Assembly: GCA_023228125.1 (NCBI GenBank) | Contig: JALOBT010000007.1 | Span: 1-64,000, forward strand | Direction: 5' to 3' | DNA from: Candidatus Cloacimonadota bacterium | GTDB lineage: Bacteria > Cloacimonadota > Cloacimonadia > Cloacimonadales > Cloacimonadaceae | DNA length: 64,000 nt | In this document: positions 9,511 through 17,516 of the stretch, piece by piece | Layout of the letters: each line of letters starts with the position of its first letter | How positions within the stretch are numbered: the first letter of the stretch is position 1 | Notes under the pieces: model-generated | Databases searched by the model: none | The model's input: only the letters and a program-made list of their open reading frames with translations | What the model was told of the DNA's origin: nothing | Translations under genes and position numbers: made by a program

Positions 9511-9539
9511 GTACCGGACTTAAACGGTCTCTTCCCCAC

Positions 9540-9573
9540 AAAAATAGAAGGTGCGAAATCCATCCACACCTTC
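9540..9573 (-). terminator. Probable terminator of the 9596-12058 lipoprotein gene
   Basis: On the minus strand GAAGGTG pairs with CACCTTC (9548-9573), followed by TATTTTTG. It lies between two convergent genes; on the plus strand there is no T run. Confidence 0.5.
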
Positions 9574-9595
9574 TCTCACAAGTATTCTTTGCTAT

Positions 9596-12058
9596 TTATT
9601 TAACAGGAAGCGTGGAGGTATCCACTTTGCCATATGTATTAGCCGGTTTCACGCTCCAGCCCCTTTCTGCATCATAGCTGAGCGTGGTGACTGTCCAGAT
9701 ATCTCCCGAATCGCCCAGGGTGCCATAATAGTTGATTGGGGGAAGATTCGTGTTTTCATCCTTATAGATCACCACCTGGCAATCGCTACTGATAGCGTTT
9801 TCCGAATCGTGATCGCTATAATAGTGAACTTGCACCAAATAATCACCGGGGATCGTTACCTGGGTAGTGATATTTTCCGGCCCGTAGCCATCGACATCAT
9901 CCACATCCAGGACCAGGCCGCTTGCCGTATTACGGTGGGCATAGTAACACTTTTCCCCATTGGGATCGGTCATCCAAAAGTCCACATCGGTGCCGGAGGT
10001 ATTCCAGGTGAGGGTAGCCCGCAGGGCCATCAAAGGCACGTGGGATTCGAAACTCATCGTCCCCTCCGCGGCCAGGGCGCCGGAAACGGCGATGACGCGG
10101 ACATTATGCGTAACGACATTCTGGGATCCTTTCAGGATGATCTGCTGCGCGAAATTGCCATTGGAAAGGGTGAGATCATAGCCATGCTCGATATCTCCAT
10201 TGAGCAGCAGTACAGCGGTGGTGAGCGAAGGATTGGATACTGTTCCCGTGATCTGCAGCACCCGATTGGTCACCACGGTTTCGATGGGATCGATGCTCAC
10301 ATTGAGCTCGATGGGAAATTCCACGCTATCGCTGATGAGGACAGGGATATTGTTGGCATTCTGTGTTTGCATGGTATAGCGCAGCCAGCCATTGCCATCA
10401 GGCAGAGCAGTGGCGATGACGATGGGAACCAGAACCGCCTTGGTCTCCCCCGCAGCTATTGTGACGGTGGAGGGGCTGAGATTGACAGTGATGCCCGGGC
10501 TGCCCACCGCAGATTGGATACCGGTAAGCGGCAATTCGCCGGTGTTGGATACCATGAGTTTTACAGTGGCTGTTTCGCCGGGATTGAGTTTGCTATCAAC
10601 GAAATTTTCTGTGGCGATCGTCCACTCGTCAATGGCCAGTTTCCCGCCCAGGGTGGTAACTGCCAGACTGCGGATCTTGGTGTTTCCGTCTTTATCGCTC
10701 ACAGTCACTGAGATCGTATATTCCTTTTGTTCCGAAGGTGTGAAGCTCATCCGGGTGCCTTGGTGGCTCATCTCGGTATAGGCCCCACCGGTGACTGTCC
10801 AGGCAAAGCTGAGGTCCTGGCCGATGGTGCTGATGCAGGAAACCCGCGCGGTCACAGCTTCGTTGATCGCAATGCAATCGTTATCCACTGTGAGATCTTC
10901 GATGAGGATGGGGTTATCCGCCAGTTTCAGCATCTTGGTAACCACCGAATTCACTTGACCCTGAACGATTTGCAGATTCTCATATACCTGTCGGATATAG
11001 CCTTCCGCAGTCACGATCACGTTATAAGTGCCTGTGGGCAGAGGCTGTTCAAAAGTGTTGGGAGCATCGGTAAAGACCGTGATGCGCACGTCATTTTCAG
11101 GTTTATTGGCTTTGGAGATGGTGATGGTTTTGGGCGCAGTGATAGCAGGATCGCTCCCGCCTTGCTGATTGACCTGGATTTTCAGTGTGCCTTTGTCGGT
11201 CAAGGGCTGCCCGCTTTCTATATGCTGATTTATTACCTCATTTACCACACCACTGCCAAAGGCATCGGCAACAGTATTGACGCCCACTTCGGCTACATCC
11301 CGGAACAGTTTCGACCAATTGGTTCTCGATTCCGGATCGCAATATGGCAAGGAGCCCCGGACTGCTTTTTTGATGGGATCGTCATCTGCCATATTGTTAA
11401 AATTGTTCAGCTTTTCCTGGGGAGTGATTCCGGGAATACTGCTATATGGGAAGGTCCCAAGATCCTCCGGATGATAACCCATGATGATTTCTCTCACCCT
11501 AACGTCTCCGGCAGCAACGTATTGCTGCATCTTTTCCACAGCGCGGGAACAGAAAGGAATGCCGGAATCCGGATCGTTGCACACTTCCCGGAGTGTTTTG
11601 TTGCCTGTAACCACACGGAAGGTGCTGCGAGCCAGATGAGCTCCGCCTACCACGGTGTTACGGCCAAAATAATAGATGCCTTTGGCACAATCCGATCCGA
11701 AGGACAACAGCCCTTTGCTATCTCCATAGATTTTGATAGCGTTTTCGGCTTTGAGCAGTTTGTCATAGCCGGCGGCTGCGGATTCGGATTGCGAAATATA
11801 AGTATCAACCTGGGCTTTAATCTCGGCATAACCATCTTTTTCGCCCTTGGAACCGAGGTTTTGGATTTTGCTAACCATTGCGTCCCCGGTGGCTTCCCTG
11901 GCATCAAGGCTGCCATTGAGATCGGCCTGATACTGCCAGTAATTGTTCAGAGCGGCCACGGTGGTTAAATCTTTGTGCTTAGGGGTTTTTTCGTTGCAAC
12001 CGCTAACTAGAGACATGAGTGTGATGATCAAGATAATAAAGATCAGCCTGCTTTTCAT
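9596..12058 (-). CDS. Large multidomain lipoprotein (PEGA/PKD/DUF2135-like)
   Basis: The 820-residue protein has a lipobox at its N-terminus (MSLVSGC, Cys at about 21), so it is exported and lipid-anchored. The ATG at 12058 is chosen because AGGAG lies 7-8 bases upstream; the frame remains open to 12088. After a helical region (~25-290) come beta domains: a PEGA/carboxypeptidase-regulatory type repeat (LPTGTYNVIVTAEGY), a PKD-type domain (YTISVTVSDKDGN), a CARDB/NEW3-like domain (ATVKLMVSNTGELPL), and a C-terminal DUF2135-like domain (LTWNTSGTDVDFWMTDPNG then PGDYLVQVHYYS). Such stacks are typical of cell-surface scaffolds or adhesins. No catalytic motif is seen. It stands alone between convergent SNF2 and a divergent-spaced lipoprotein gene; substrate or partner is unknown. 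Confidence 0.85.
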   Translation of the reverse strand: MKSRLIFIILIITLMSLVSGCNEKTPKHKDLTTVAALNNYWQYQADLNGSLDAREATGDAMVSKIQNLGSKGEKDGYAEIKAQVDTYISQSESAAAGYDKLLKAENAIKIYGDSKGLLSFGSDCAKGIYYFGRNTVVGGAHLARSTFRVVTGNKTLREVCNDPDSGIPFCSRAVEKMQQYVAAGDVRVREIIMGYHPEDLGTFPYSSIPGITPQEKLNNFNNMADDDPIKKAVRGSLPYCDPESRTNWSKLFRDVAEVGVNTVADAFGSGVVNEVINQHIESGQPLTDKGTLKIQVNQQGGSDPAITAPKTITISKANKPENDVRITVFTDAPNTFEQPLPTGTYNVIVTAEGYIRQVYENLQIVQGQVNSVVTKMLKLADNPILIEDLTVDNDCIAINEAVTARVSCISTIGQDLSFAWTVTGGAYTEMSHQGTRMSFTPSEQKEYTISVTVSDKDGNTKIRSLAVTTLGGKLAIDEWTIATENFVDSKLNPGETATVKLMVSNTGELPLTGIQSAVGSPGITVNLSPSTVTIAAGETKAVLVPIVIATALPDGNGWLRYTMQTQNANNIPVLISDSVEFPIELNVSIDPIETVVTNRVLQITGTVSNPSLTTAVLLLNGDIEHGYDLTLSNGNFAQQIILKGSQNVVTHNVRVIAVSGALAAEGTMSFESHVPLMALRATLTWNTSGTDVDFWMTDPNGEKCYYAHRNTASGLVLDVDDVDGYGPENITTQVTIPGDYLVQVHYYSDHDSENAISSDCQVVIYKDENTNLPPINYYGTLGDSGDIWTVTTLSYDAERGWSVKPANTYGKVDTSTLPVK

Positions 12059-12237
12059 TTTTCGACTCCTTATATGCTTGCTTTCCATAAATGACTTGGT
12101 GAATATGCTTGGAGCCCAGAGCTTGGGCTATGTTCCAAGTCAATATTCATCAGGTTTCCAGAAGACCCGTCTGTAGGCCTTCACCTTACACAATCTATGT
12201 TCATGGCTGATTGCAAACATCACAAGCAACCACTGGC

Positions 12238-12267
12238 ATGTTAATTCAAGCCCTGATTCTTTGTCAA
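12238..12267 (-). promoter_or_regulatory. Candidate promoter for the large lipoprotein gene
   Basis: Minus strand TTGACA (12267-12262) and TAACAT (12243-12238) are 18 bases apart, about 180 bases before the start at 12058. The rest of the 12059-12602 gap holds no gene; near 12533-12572 two short hairpins (CCCGC/GCGGG and CGTCAT/ATGACG) follow the end of the next gene. Confidence 0.3.
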
Positions 12268-12602
12268 GAATTATCTTATGAATATATAAATTTGCCTTAT
12301 TGTGGATGTGCAAATCTGCTGATCATATTGACCTACTTCCGTGTGGCATCTGTAAATCGCAGGTCACGTATGATCAGCTCCTAAAGCCTGGGTCATAACT
12401 AAACATTTGCAAAAGAGCAGCTTGTGTTCATGTTTTCAGCACTATAGCCATCTTCAATCTGCTCTTGCAGGGCTTATCATGAGATCATTTGAGAACGGCA
12501 CTTTTTGTGCAATGGTCCGGATTCCGGGTTTCCCGCAGCAAAGCGGGCCCCGTCATCCCGAAATGACGACGGCAAAGGTTTCCAGCCGAATACTCAGGAG
12601 TC

Positions 12603-13073
12603 TTAGATCGCTTCCGGGGTATTGCGGATCTTCTCCTCCCAATCGTTGGCGCGGTTCTTGATTTCGGCCAGATCTTCCTCACTGAAGAGATCCTTTATAT
12701 TCTCGATCCGGTCCATAGACCTCAGATGATATTGTCGGGCGGCGATGGTCCACCAAACGTAGGCTTCCAGATCGCTCTTACCTGCACCCTTGCCTTCATG
12801 TCTGGCCAGACCGAGGTAATACTGGGCTTCGGGATCGTTACTGTAGGCCTGGGCACTAAAGACTTTCACAGATTCTTCGGCATCCCGGGGACTGGAGGGA
12901 TTTTCGTAGAGATAGATGGCTTCCTCCAGACTGGAGGGTATGGTAGAGGCTTCCTGGGGGGATTCAGTTTCTGCTGGAGGGGGCATTTTTGGTGCTTCGC
13001 GCTTGCAGCCAAAGGCAAGTAGCAGGGAAAGGCAAAGTGTGACAAGCAGAGGGATCAGGGCTGTTTTTGGCAT
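12603..13073 (-). CDS. Sel1-repeat lipoprotein
   Basis: A 156-residue lipoprotein. The start ATG at 13073 has AGGAG 7 bases upstream; the frame reaches back to 13115 but those residues would precede the signal peptide. The signal sequence ends in LLLAFGC, giving a lipobox Cys near 23. After a proline-rich linker there is one clear Sel1-like repeat, AQYYLGLARHEGKG with a following AYVWWTIAARQ, preceded by a weaker helical pair. Sel1 repeats bind proteins or peptides. The acidic C-terminal helix region has no further motif. It stands alone with no operon partner, so its binding partner cannot be guessed. Confidence 0.8.
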   Translation of the reverse strand: MPKTALIPLLVTLCLSLLLAFGCKREAPKMPPPAETESPQEASTIPSSLEEAIYLYENPSSPRDAEESVKVFSAQAYSNDPEAQYYLGLARHEGKGAGKSDLEAYVWWTIAARQYHLRSMDRIENIKDLFSEEDLAEIKNRANDWEEKIRNTPEAI

Positions 13074-13583
13074 ATATGCTCCTATCTTCGATAAAGGTTG
13101 TTTAGTTGTACTCATAGATCATCCGGCCTGGGTTGATAGGTCTCTTGTGAGATTTCTGGTTTGTTCATTTGTACATCCATTCTTTAGTTAATATAGCCTG
13201 ATTCTGCCGATTGCTATCTACAACTGAAGACACGTACCGTCTGAAGACAGCGTTACGGGCTTAATCTGCCGATTGTTGTACATCAGCAATAGAAAAACCT
13301 TAGATATAGATAATATAATCCGGCGAAGGCTGTGACCAAACACAAATCTGCGGGGCACAGACGATAAAGCTACACAAAGTTTTGCAGAAAGTGGGGGTAA
13401 AATGTCTGTGGACCACAAACCTGTTGCAATTGCTCCACCAAAAGAATCCGTGTTTATTGGAAGCCGCACAAGTTATCAGTTGTTTTGAAGAAATGAAGCA
13501 AAATGGGTTTTTTGGCATACCCACAACAGACATCAATCTTGATGTACATATTAATATCCATGACTACATTATAGGAGACTAAC
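13074..13583. other. Gene-poor gap
   Basis: No supported gene. Around 13226-13260 there is a piece of a dispersed repeat (CGTCTGAAGACAGCGTTACGG) also found, in part, near 20804 and 53560. A 66-codon frame at 13382-13582 ends just before the next ATG but has no ribosome site or recognisable motif, so it is not called. Confidence 0.5.
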
Positions 13584-13814
13584 ATGGCTTACAAAGAATA
13601 TCACGTCACTAAAACTACTTCCGCATGGAAAATTCAAGAAGCTAATGCAGAGAGAGCCGTAAAAACCTTTGAGAAGAAGGAGGATGCCCTGCAATATGGC
13701 AGGGCTTTAGCTCAAAACCAAAAGGCTGAATTGGTAATCCACAAAGCAGACGGGAAAATACAGGATAAAAGATCATTTGGTAATGATCCTTGTCCACCGA
13801 AAGATAAGAGATAG
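13584..13814 (+). CDS. DUF2188 small protein
   Basis: The 76-residue protein matches the DUF2188 pattern: an N-terminal YHVTKTTSAWKIQEANAERA strand pair, a helix with DALQYGRALAQNQKAELVIH, then DGKIQDKRSFGNDPCPPKD. The ATG at 13584 is preceded by AGGAG with a 6-base spacer. DUF2188 proteins are common, soluble and of unknown function. It converges with rpoD; a hairpin ATAACCGAG/CTCGGTTAT (13847-13879) lies just after it and may help end its transcript, though no T run follows. Confidence 0.85.
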   Translation: MAYKEYHVTKTTSAWKIQEANAERAVKTFEKKEDALQYGRALAQNQKAELVIHKADGKIQDKRSFGNDPCPPKDKR

Positions 13815-13924
13815 AATTTGCGCCATTCTATAAGATGACCTGGTCATAACCGAGAAAAAAGCCTATATTACTCGGTTATACCCCCATAATATGGCATTTC
13901 TCTTGTGCTTTCATCCAAATTGCT

Positions 13925-13963
13925 GTACAAAAATCAGGGGCGGTTTTACTTCCGCCCCTGATT
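13925..13963 (-). terminator. Terminator of the rpsU-rpoD operon
   Basis: A perfect 12-bp stem, AATCAGGGGCGG/CCGCCCCTGATT (13932-13943 and 13952-13963), followed on the minus strand by TTTTTGT. It lies 55 bases after the rpoD stop. Confidence 0.85.
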
Positions 13964-14017
13964 ATATCAAATGGTCTTCCTGCTGATTAGCAAGTTCTTT
14001 ACCGAAGCTTCTGCTTC

Positions 14018-15757
14018 CTATTTCACATGAAAATTATCCAAAAACTGCTGCAAGATCACAGCCCGGCTGGGGTGACGCAGTTTCCTGAGTGCTTTATCCT
14101 CGATCTGGCGGATTCGCTCACGGGTGACCTGGAAGATATTGCCCACTTCCTCCAGGGTGCGGTGATAGCCGTCATCGATGCCAAAGCGGAGGCGGATCAC
14201 TCTCTCCTCACGGGTGGTGAGGGTCTTGAGCACTTCATCCACCTGTTTTTTGAGCAGGCTGCGTTCGGCCAGGCGTTCCGGGGAGATGATGGTGCGGTCT
14301 TCGATAAAGTCGCCCAGGAGGCTGTCTTCGTTATCATGGCCGATGGGTTTATCCAGCGAAACCGGTTCTTTGGAGATGGAAAGGATGTTTTTCACCTTTT
14401 CCACGGGCATATCCAGAACTTCGGAGATCTCTTCCGGATAGGCATCGCGTCCCAGCTTTTGCATGAGGCGTCTGGAGGTGCGGTTGATCTTGTTGATGGA
14501 TTCGATCATGTGCACGGGGATGCGGATGGTGCGGGCCTGATCTGCAATGGCGCGGGTGATGGCTTGCCGGATCCACCATGTGGCATAAGTGCTGAATTTG
14601 TAACCTTTGCGGTAGTCGTATTTTTCCACAGCGCGCATCAGTCCGGTATTCCCTTCCTGAATGAGGTCGAGGAATTCCAGGCCACGGTTGTTATAGCGTT
14701 TGGCGATGGAGATCACCAGGCGCACGTTGGCCTCGATCATCTCGTTTTGGGCTTTTTCTTTGTTGCGTTCGGCGCGATCGATCTCACGCAGCAGGAAGAC
14801 GAGCTCATTGCCGGTCATCTTGGTTTCCAACTCTACGCGGCGGATCTTGCGGCGGGCGTTTTTGATCTTGCGCAGGGTTTCCACAAAGACATTGGGGTCC
14901 AGATTGGTTTCGGCTTTTACCTCTTCAAAGTCCTTATCGCTTTTCTTGGCACGGCGGCCGTAGGTGCAGATTTCATCGATGGTATAGCGTTTGATGCGGG
15001 TGAGTTCATTGATGGATTTGTAGCTTTCCTCTATCCTCTCCACCAGGCTGCGGATGCGGTAAACCATGCGTTTGATCAGTTTATCGTTATAGGCCAGGCT
15101 CATAAAAGAGCCCACCAGGTGCTCGCGCAGGGCATCGATTTCTTCCTGACGGCTGGCGGTGCCGGTATCATCAAAATCGCAATTGTCTAAGATTCCGCCG
15201 ATTTTATCCAGGGTTTCATCGCTTTCTTTGAGGATTTCTTTGAAACGATCGATGAGCTTGACATCCTGGCTTTTGTCGATCCAGGTGCCGATATCCACCT
15301 TGAAGATCTGATCCAGGCGTACCCGGCGTTCCCGAAAGCGGTGCAGGAAGTTATACATTTCGCGCAGGGTGGAGCCAGCCTGGAAGACGTTTTGATTGAT
15401 CATCTTTTGATAGGTTTCGATCTTTTTGGCTACGCGCACCTCGCCCTCGCGGTCCAGCAGAGGCACTCGGCCCATCTCGCGCAGATACATGCGCACCGGA
15501 TCGTCGTAAAATCGCTTGGTTTTGAATTTCTTGGGGGCGGTGGGTTTGCGAATGGCCGCTCCGCCTTTGGTAATCCGCTTTTCTGTTTCGTCTATGATCT
15601 CGATCCCGTCTTGGGAGAGATCAAAAATGATGTCATCCACCTTATCTAAAAAGAAAGGGCTATTGGGCAAAATGTCGTTGATTTGTTTGAAGGTGATGTA
15701 TCCTGAATCCTTTCCCAGATCCACCAGTTTCTTCAGACATTCATTGTAAGTAATCAT
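14018..15757 (-). CDS. rpoD: RNA polymerase sigma factor RpoD (sigma-70/sigma-A)
   Basis: The 579-residue primary sigma factor. Region 1.2 is DPVRMYLREMGRVPLL; region 2 contains NVRLVISIAKRY, DLIQEGNTGLMRAVEKYD and KFSTYATWWIRQAITRAI; region 3 follows IPVHMIE; region 4 has the helix-turn-helix LEEVGNIFQVTRERIRQIE near the C-terminus. A non-conserved region of roughly 200 residues lies between 1.2 and 2. The ATG at 15757 has AAGGAG 5-6 bases upstream; one codon further up is a TTG too close to that site. It is the last gene of the MMS operon, 24 bases after dnaG, and is followed by a strong terminator. It recognises -35/-10 promoters such as those noted in this window. Confidence 0.98.
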   Translation of the reverse strand: MITYNECLKKLVDLGKDSGYITFKQINDILPNSPFFLDKVDDIIFDLSQDGIEIIDETEKRITKGGAAIRKPTAPKKFKTKRFYDDPVRMYLREMGRVPLLDREGEVRVAKKIETYQKMINQNVFQAGSTLREMYNFLHRFRERRVRLDQIFKVDIGTWIDKSQDVKLIDRFKEILKESDETLDKIGGILDNCDFDDTGTASRQEEIDALREHLVGSFMSLAYNDKLIKRMVYRIRSLVERIEESYKSINELTRIKRYTIDEICTYGRRAKKSDKDFEEVKAETNLDPNVFVETLRKIKNARRKIRRVELETKMTGNELVFLLREIDRAERNKEKAQNEMIEANVRLVISIAKRYNNRGLEFLDLIQEGNTGLMRAVEKYDYRKGYKFSTYATWWIRQAITRAIADQARTIRIPVHMIESINKINRTSRRLMQKLGRDAYPEEISEVLDMPVEKVKNILSISKEPVSLDKPIGHDNEDSLLGDFIEDRTIISPERLAERSLLKKQVDEVLKTLTTREERVIRLRFGIDDGYHRTLEEVGNIFQVTRERIRQIEDKALRKLRHPSRAVILQQFLDNFHVK

Positions 15758-15781
15758 CAATGCTCCTTGGCAAAAAGCTCT

Positions 15782-17509
15782 TTAATAGAGGACCTTGTTG
15801 ACGACCCGCTTGGTCAATCGTCGATATTCACGAGATAATTTGTCCTTCTCTTTGAGGAGATTCAAGTTTCCGGGATCCTCGTTGATGGCTTTGTCCAAGC
15901 CATCCAGATCCCGCTTCAGTTTACGCAGCTTGAGGTCTTTGATGAGACCGGACACGCTGGCCTCATGCAAATCCTCAAAAAGAAGCTCTGCCAAACATTC
16001 TTTTATCTCACTATTATCAATATCGTCCAAAAGCGCTGCCGGGTCAAAACCTTCTGCAGACTGCAAGCGCTTTTGCAAAAAAAGATAGAGACTGCGGTAG
16101 AGCTTACTATTAAAATAGTCTGATGTAAGCTCGCTGGCAAGTATATTATAGCTTTCGCGGTCTTTTAAAGCTGCCCAGAGCAACATCCGCTCCTGAGGAT
16201 CATCGCTCAAAGCCGGCTGTAAAACCTGTGGTGAAGAGGGCGAAAGTGCTCTGCTGCTGCTGAGTCTGAGCTTTGAGAGCAGGGCGTTTTGCGAGACCCC
16301 AAAGCTCTGGGAGACCTCTTTCAAAAATAGTTCCTTCTGAATGGGATCTGGCAAGAGCCTCAACGCATCCAAAATCTGCTCGATCCGCTCTTTGGCTGGA
16401 AGCGCGAGTTTGTCGGTTTCTGCAATAAACGTGATCAAATCCGGCGCTTCCGCGATCAAATCACTCAGTGCCTTGGCACCTTTATTCAAGATAAAACTAT
16501 CGGGATCCTCTTTTTCAGGAAGGATCGCCAAGCGCACGTGCATCCCCTTGGCCAGGCAGACCAATCCGCCTCTTACAGCGGCTTTGATGCCTGCATTGTC
16601 GCCATCATAGAGCATCACCGTGTTGGAGGAAAAGCGGTTCAGCAGATAGACCTGATCCTCGGTGAGGGCTGTTCCCAGGCTGGCCACGGAATTCGTAAAA
16701 CCGCTTTCGTAAAGCCTTAGGAAGTCAAAATAGCCTTCCGAGACCAGAGAGCAATCCGCCTTGCTGATGTTGTATTTGGTTTTGAAAAGGCCATAGAGCT
16801 CTTTGCCTTTGGTATAAAGCTCTGTCCCCGGTGAGTTTATATACTTACCCGCATTCTCCTTGGGTTCCATCAGACGCCCACCAAAGGCGATCACCTCACC
16901 GGTGTTATTATGGATGGGGAAGATCAAGCGGTCACGGAAAATATCGATCAGCGCACCGGAATATTCGCCAAAGAGTCCGCTATCTTTCAGCAGGCTCACA
17001 CTATAGCCTTCCTTCATCAGATGGTTCAAGAGTGCCTTTTGAGAAGGCAGGGCATAGCCCAATTGCAGGTCTTTGGCAGTTTCGGGGCTGATCTGGCGCT
17101 TTTTGAGATAATCCAGGGCATTTTCACCGTGATTAAACAGGCTTTCGCTATAGAACTCTCCGGCGCTTTTGTAAACCTGCAGAAGCTGTTGACGCTTGGT
17201 GGAGACCACTTTGGTGCGATTGAATTCAGGGATTTGGATTCCGGCTCTGAGGGCGAGCTTCTTCACCGCCTCCATGAAGCTCAGCTTTTCATAATCCTGC
17301 ACGAAGGTGAAGACATTTCCCCCCTTGCCACAGGCAAAGCATTTGAAGATCTGCTTCGGCTGGCTCACATACATGGAGGGCTTGGTGTCGTCGTGAAAGG
17401 GGCAGATTCCACGCCAGTTTGATCCCACATGTTTCAGCGGGACGTAGCTTTGCACCACATCCACGATGTCATTGGCCTGCCGAATCTGATCGATCAAACT
17501 ATTGTCCAA
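15782..17509 (-). CDS. dnaG: DNA primase DnaG
   Basis: The 575-residue primase makes RNA primers at the replication fork. The N-terminal zinc ribbon is visible as C36, H39, C57 and C60 (ICPFH and CFACGKGGN). The TOPRIM core has EGYFD (~266) and the DGDNAG metal-binding motif (~309). The C-terminal helical domain that meets DnaB helicase is present but divergent. The start is a TTG at 17509, with GAGG 5 bases upstream and no in-frame ATG before the zinc domain; the ribosome site overlaps the mutS2 stop, suggesting coupled translation. It sits between mutS2 and rpoD. Confidence 0.97.
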   Translation of the reverse strand: MDNSLIDQIRQANDIVDVVQSYVPLKHVGSNWRGICPFHDDTKPSMYVSQPKQIFKCFACGKGGNVFTFVQDYEKLSFMEAVKKLALRAGIQIPEFNRTKVVSTKRQQLLQVYKSAGEFYSESLFNHGENALDYLKKRQISPETAKDLQLGYALPSQKALLNHLMKEGYSVSLLKDSGLFGEYSGALIDIFRDRLIFPIHNNTGEVIAFGGRLMEPKENAGKYINSPGTELYTKGKELYGLFKTKYNISKADCSLVSEGYFDFLRLYESGFTNSVASLGTALTEDQVYLLNRFSSNTVMLYDGDNAGIKAAVRGGLVCLAKGMHVRLAILPEKEDPDSFILNKGAKALSDLIAEAPDLITFIAETDKLALPAKERIEQILDALRLLPDPIQKELFLKEVSQSFGVSQNALLSKLRLSSSRALSPSSPQVLQPALSDDPQERMLLWAALKDRESYNILASELTSDYFNSKLYRSLYLFLQKRLQSAEGFDPAALLDDIDNSEIKECLAELLFEDLHEASVSGLIKDLKLRKLKRDLDGLDKAINEDPGNLNLLKEKDKLSREYRRLTKRVVNKVLY

Positions 17510-17516
17510 ATATTCC

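Noticed and set aside
10727..11968. 413-codon plus-strand frame opposite the large lipoprotein
   Set aside because: The minus-strand gene has lipobox, ribosome site and domain matches; the plus frame has none.
13382..13582. 66-codon frame before the DUF2188 gene
   Set aside because: No ribosome site, no recognisable motif, and it runs into the ribosome site of the real gene.
13847..13879. Hairpin ATAACCGAG/CTCGGTTAT as a terminator of the DUF2188 gene
   Set aside because: Stem is good, but the loop is 15 bases and no T run follows, so it is only mentioned with the gene.
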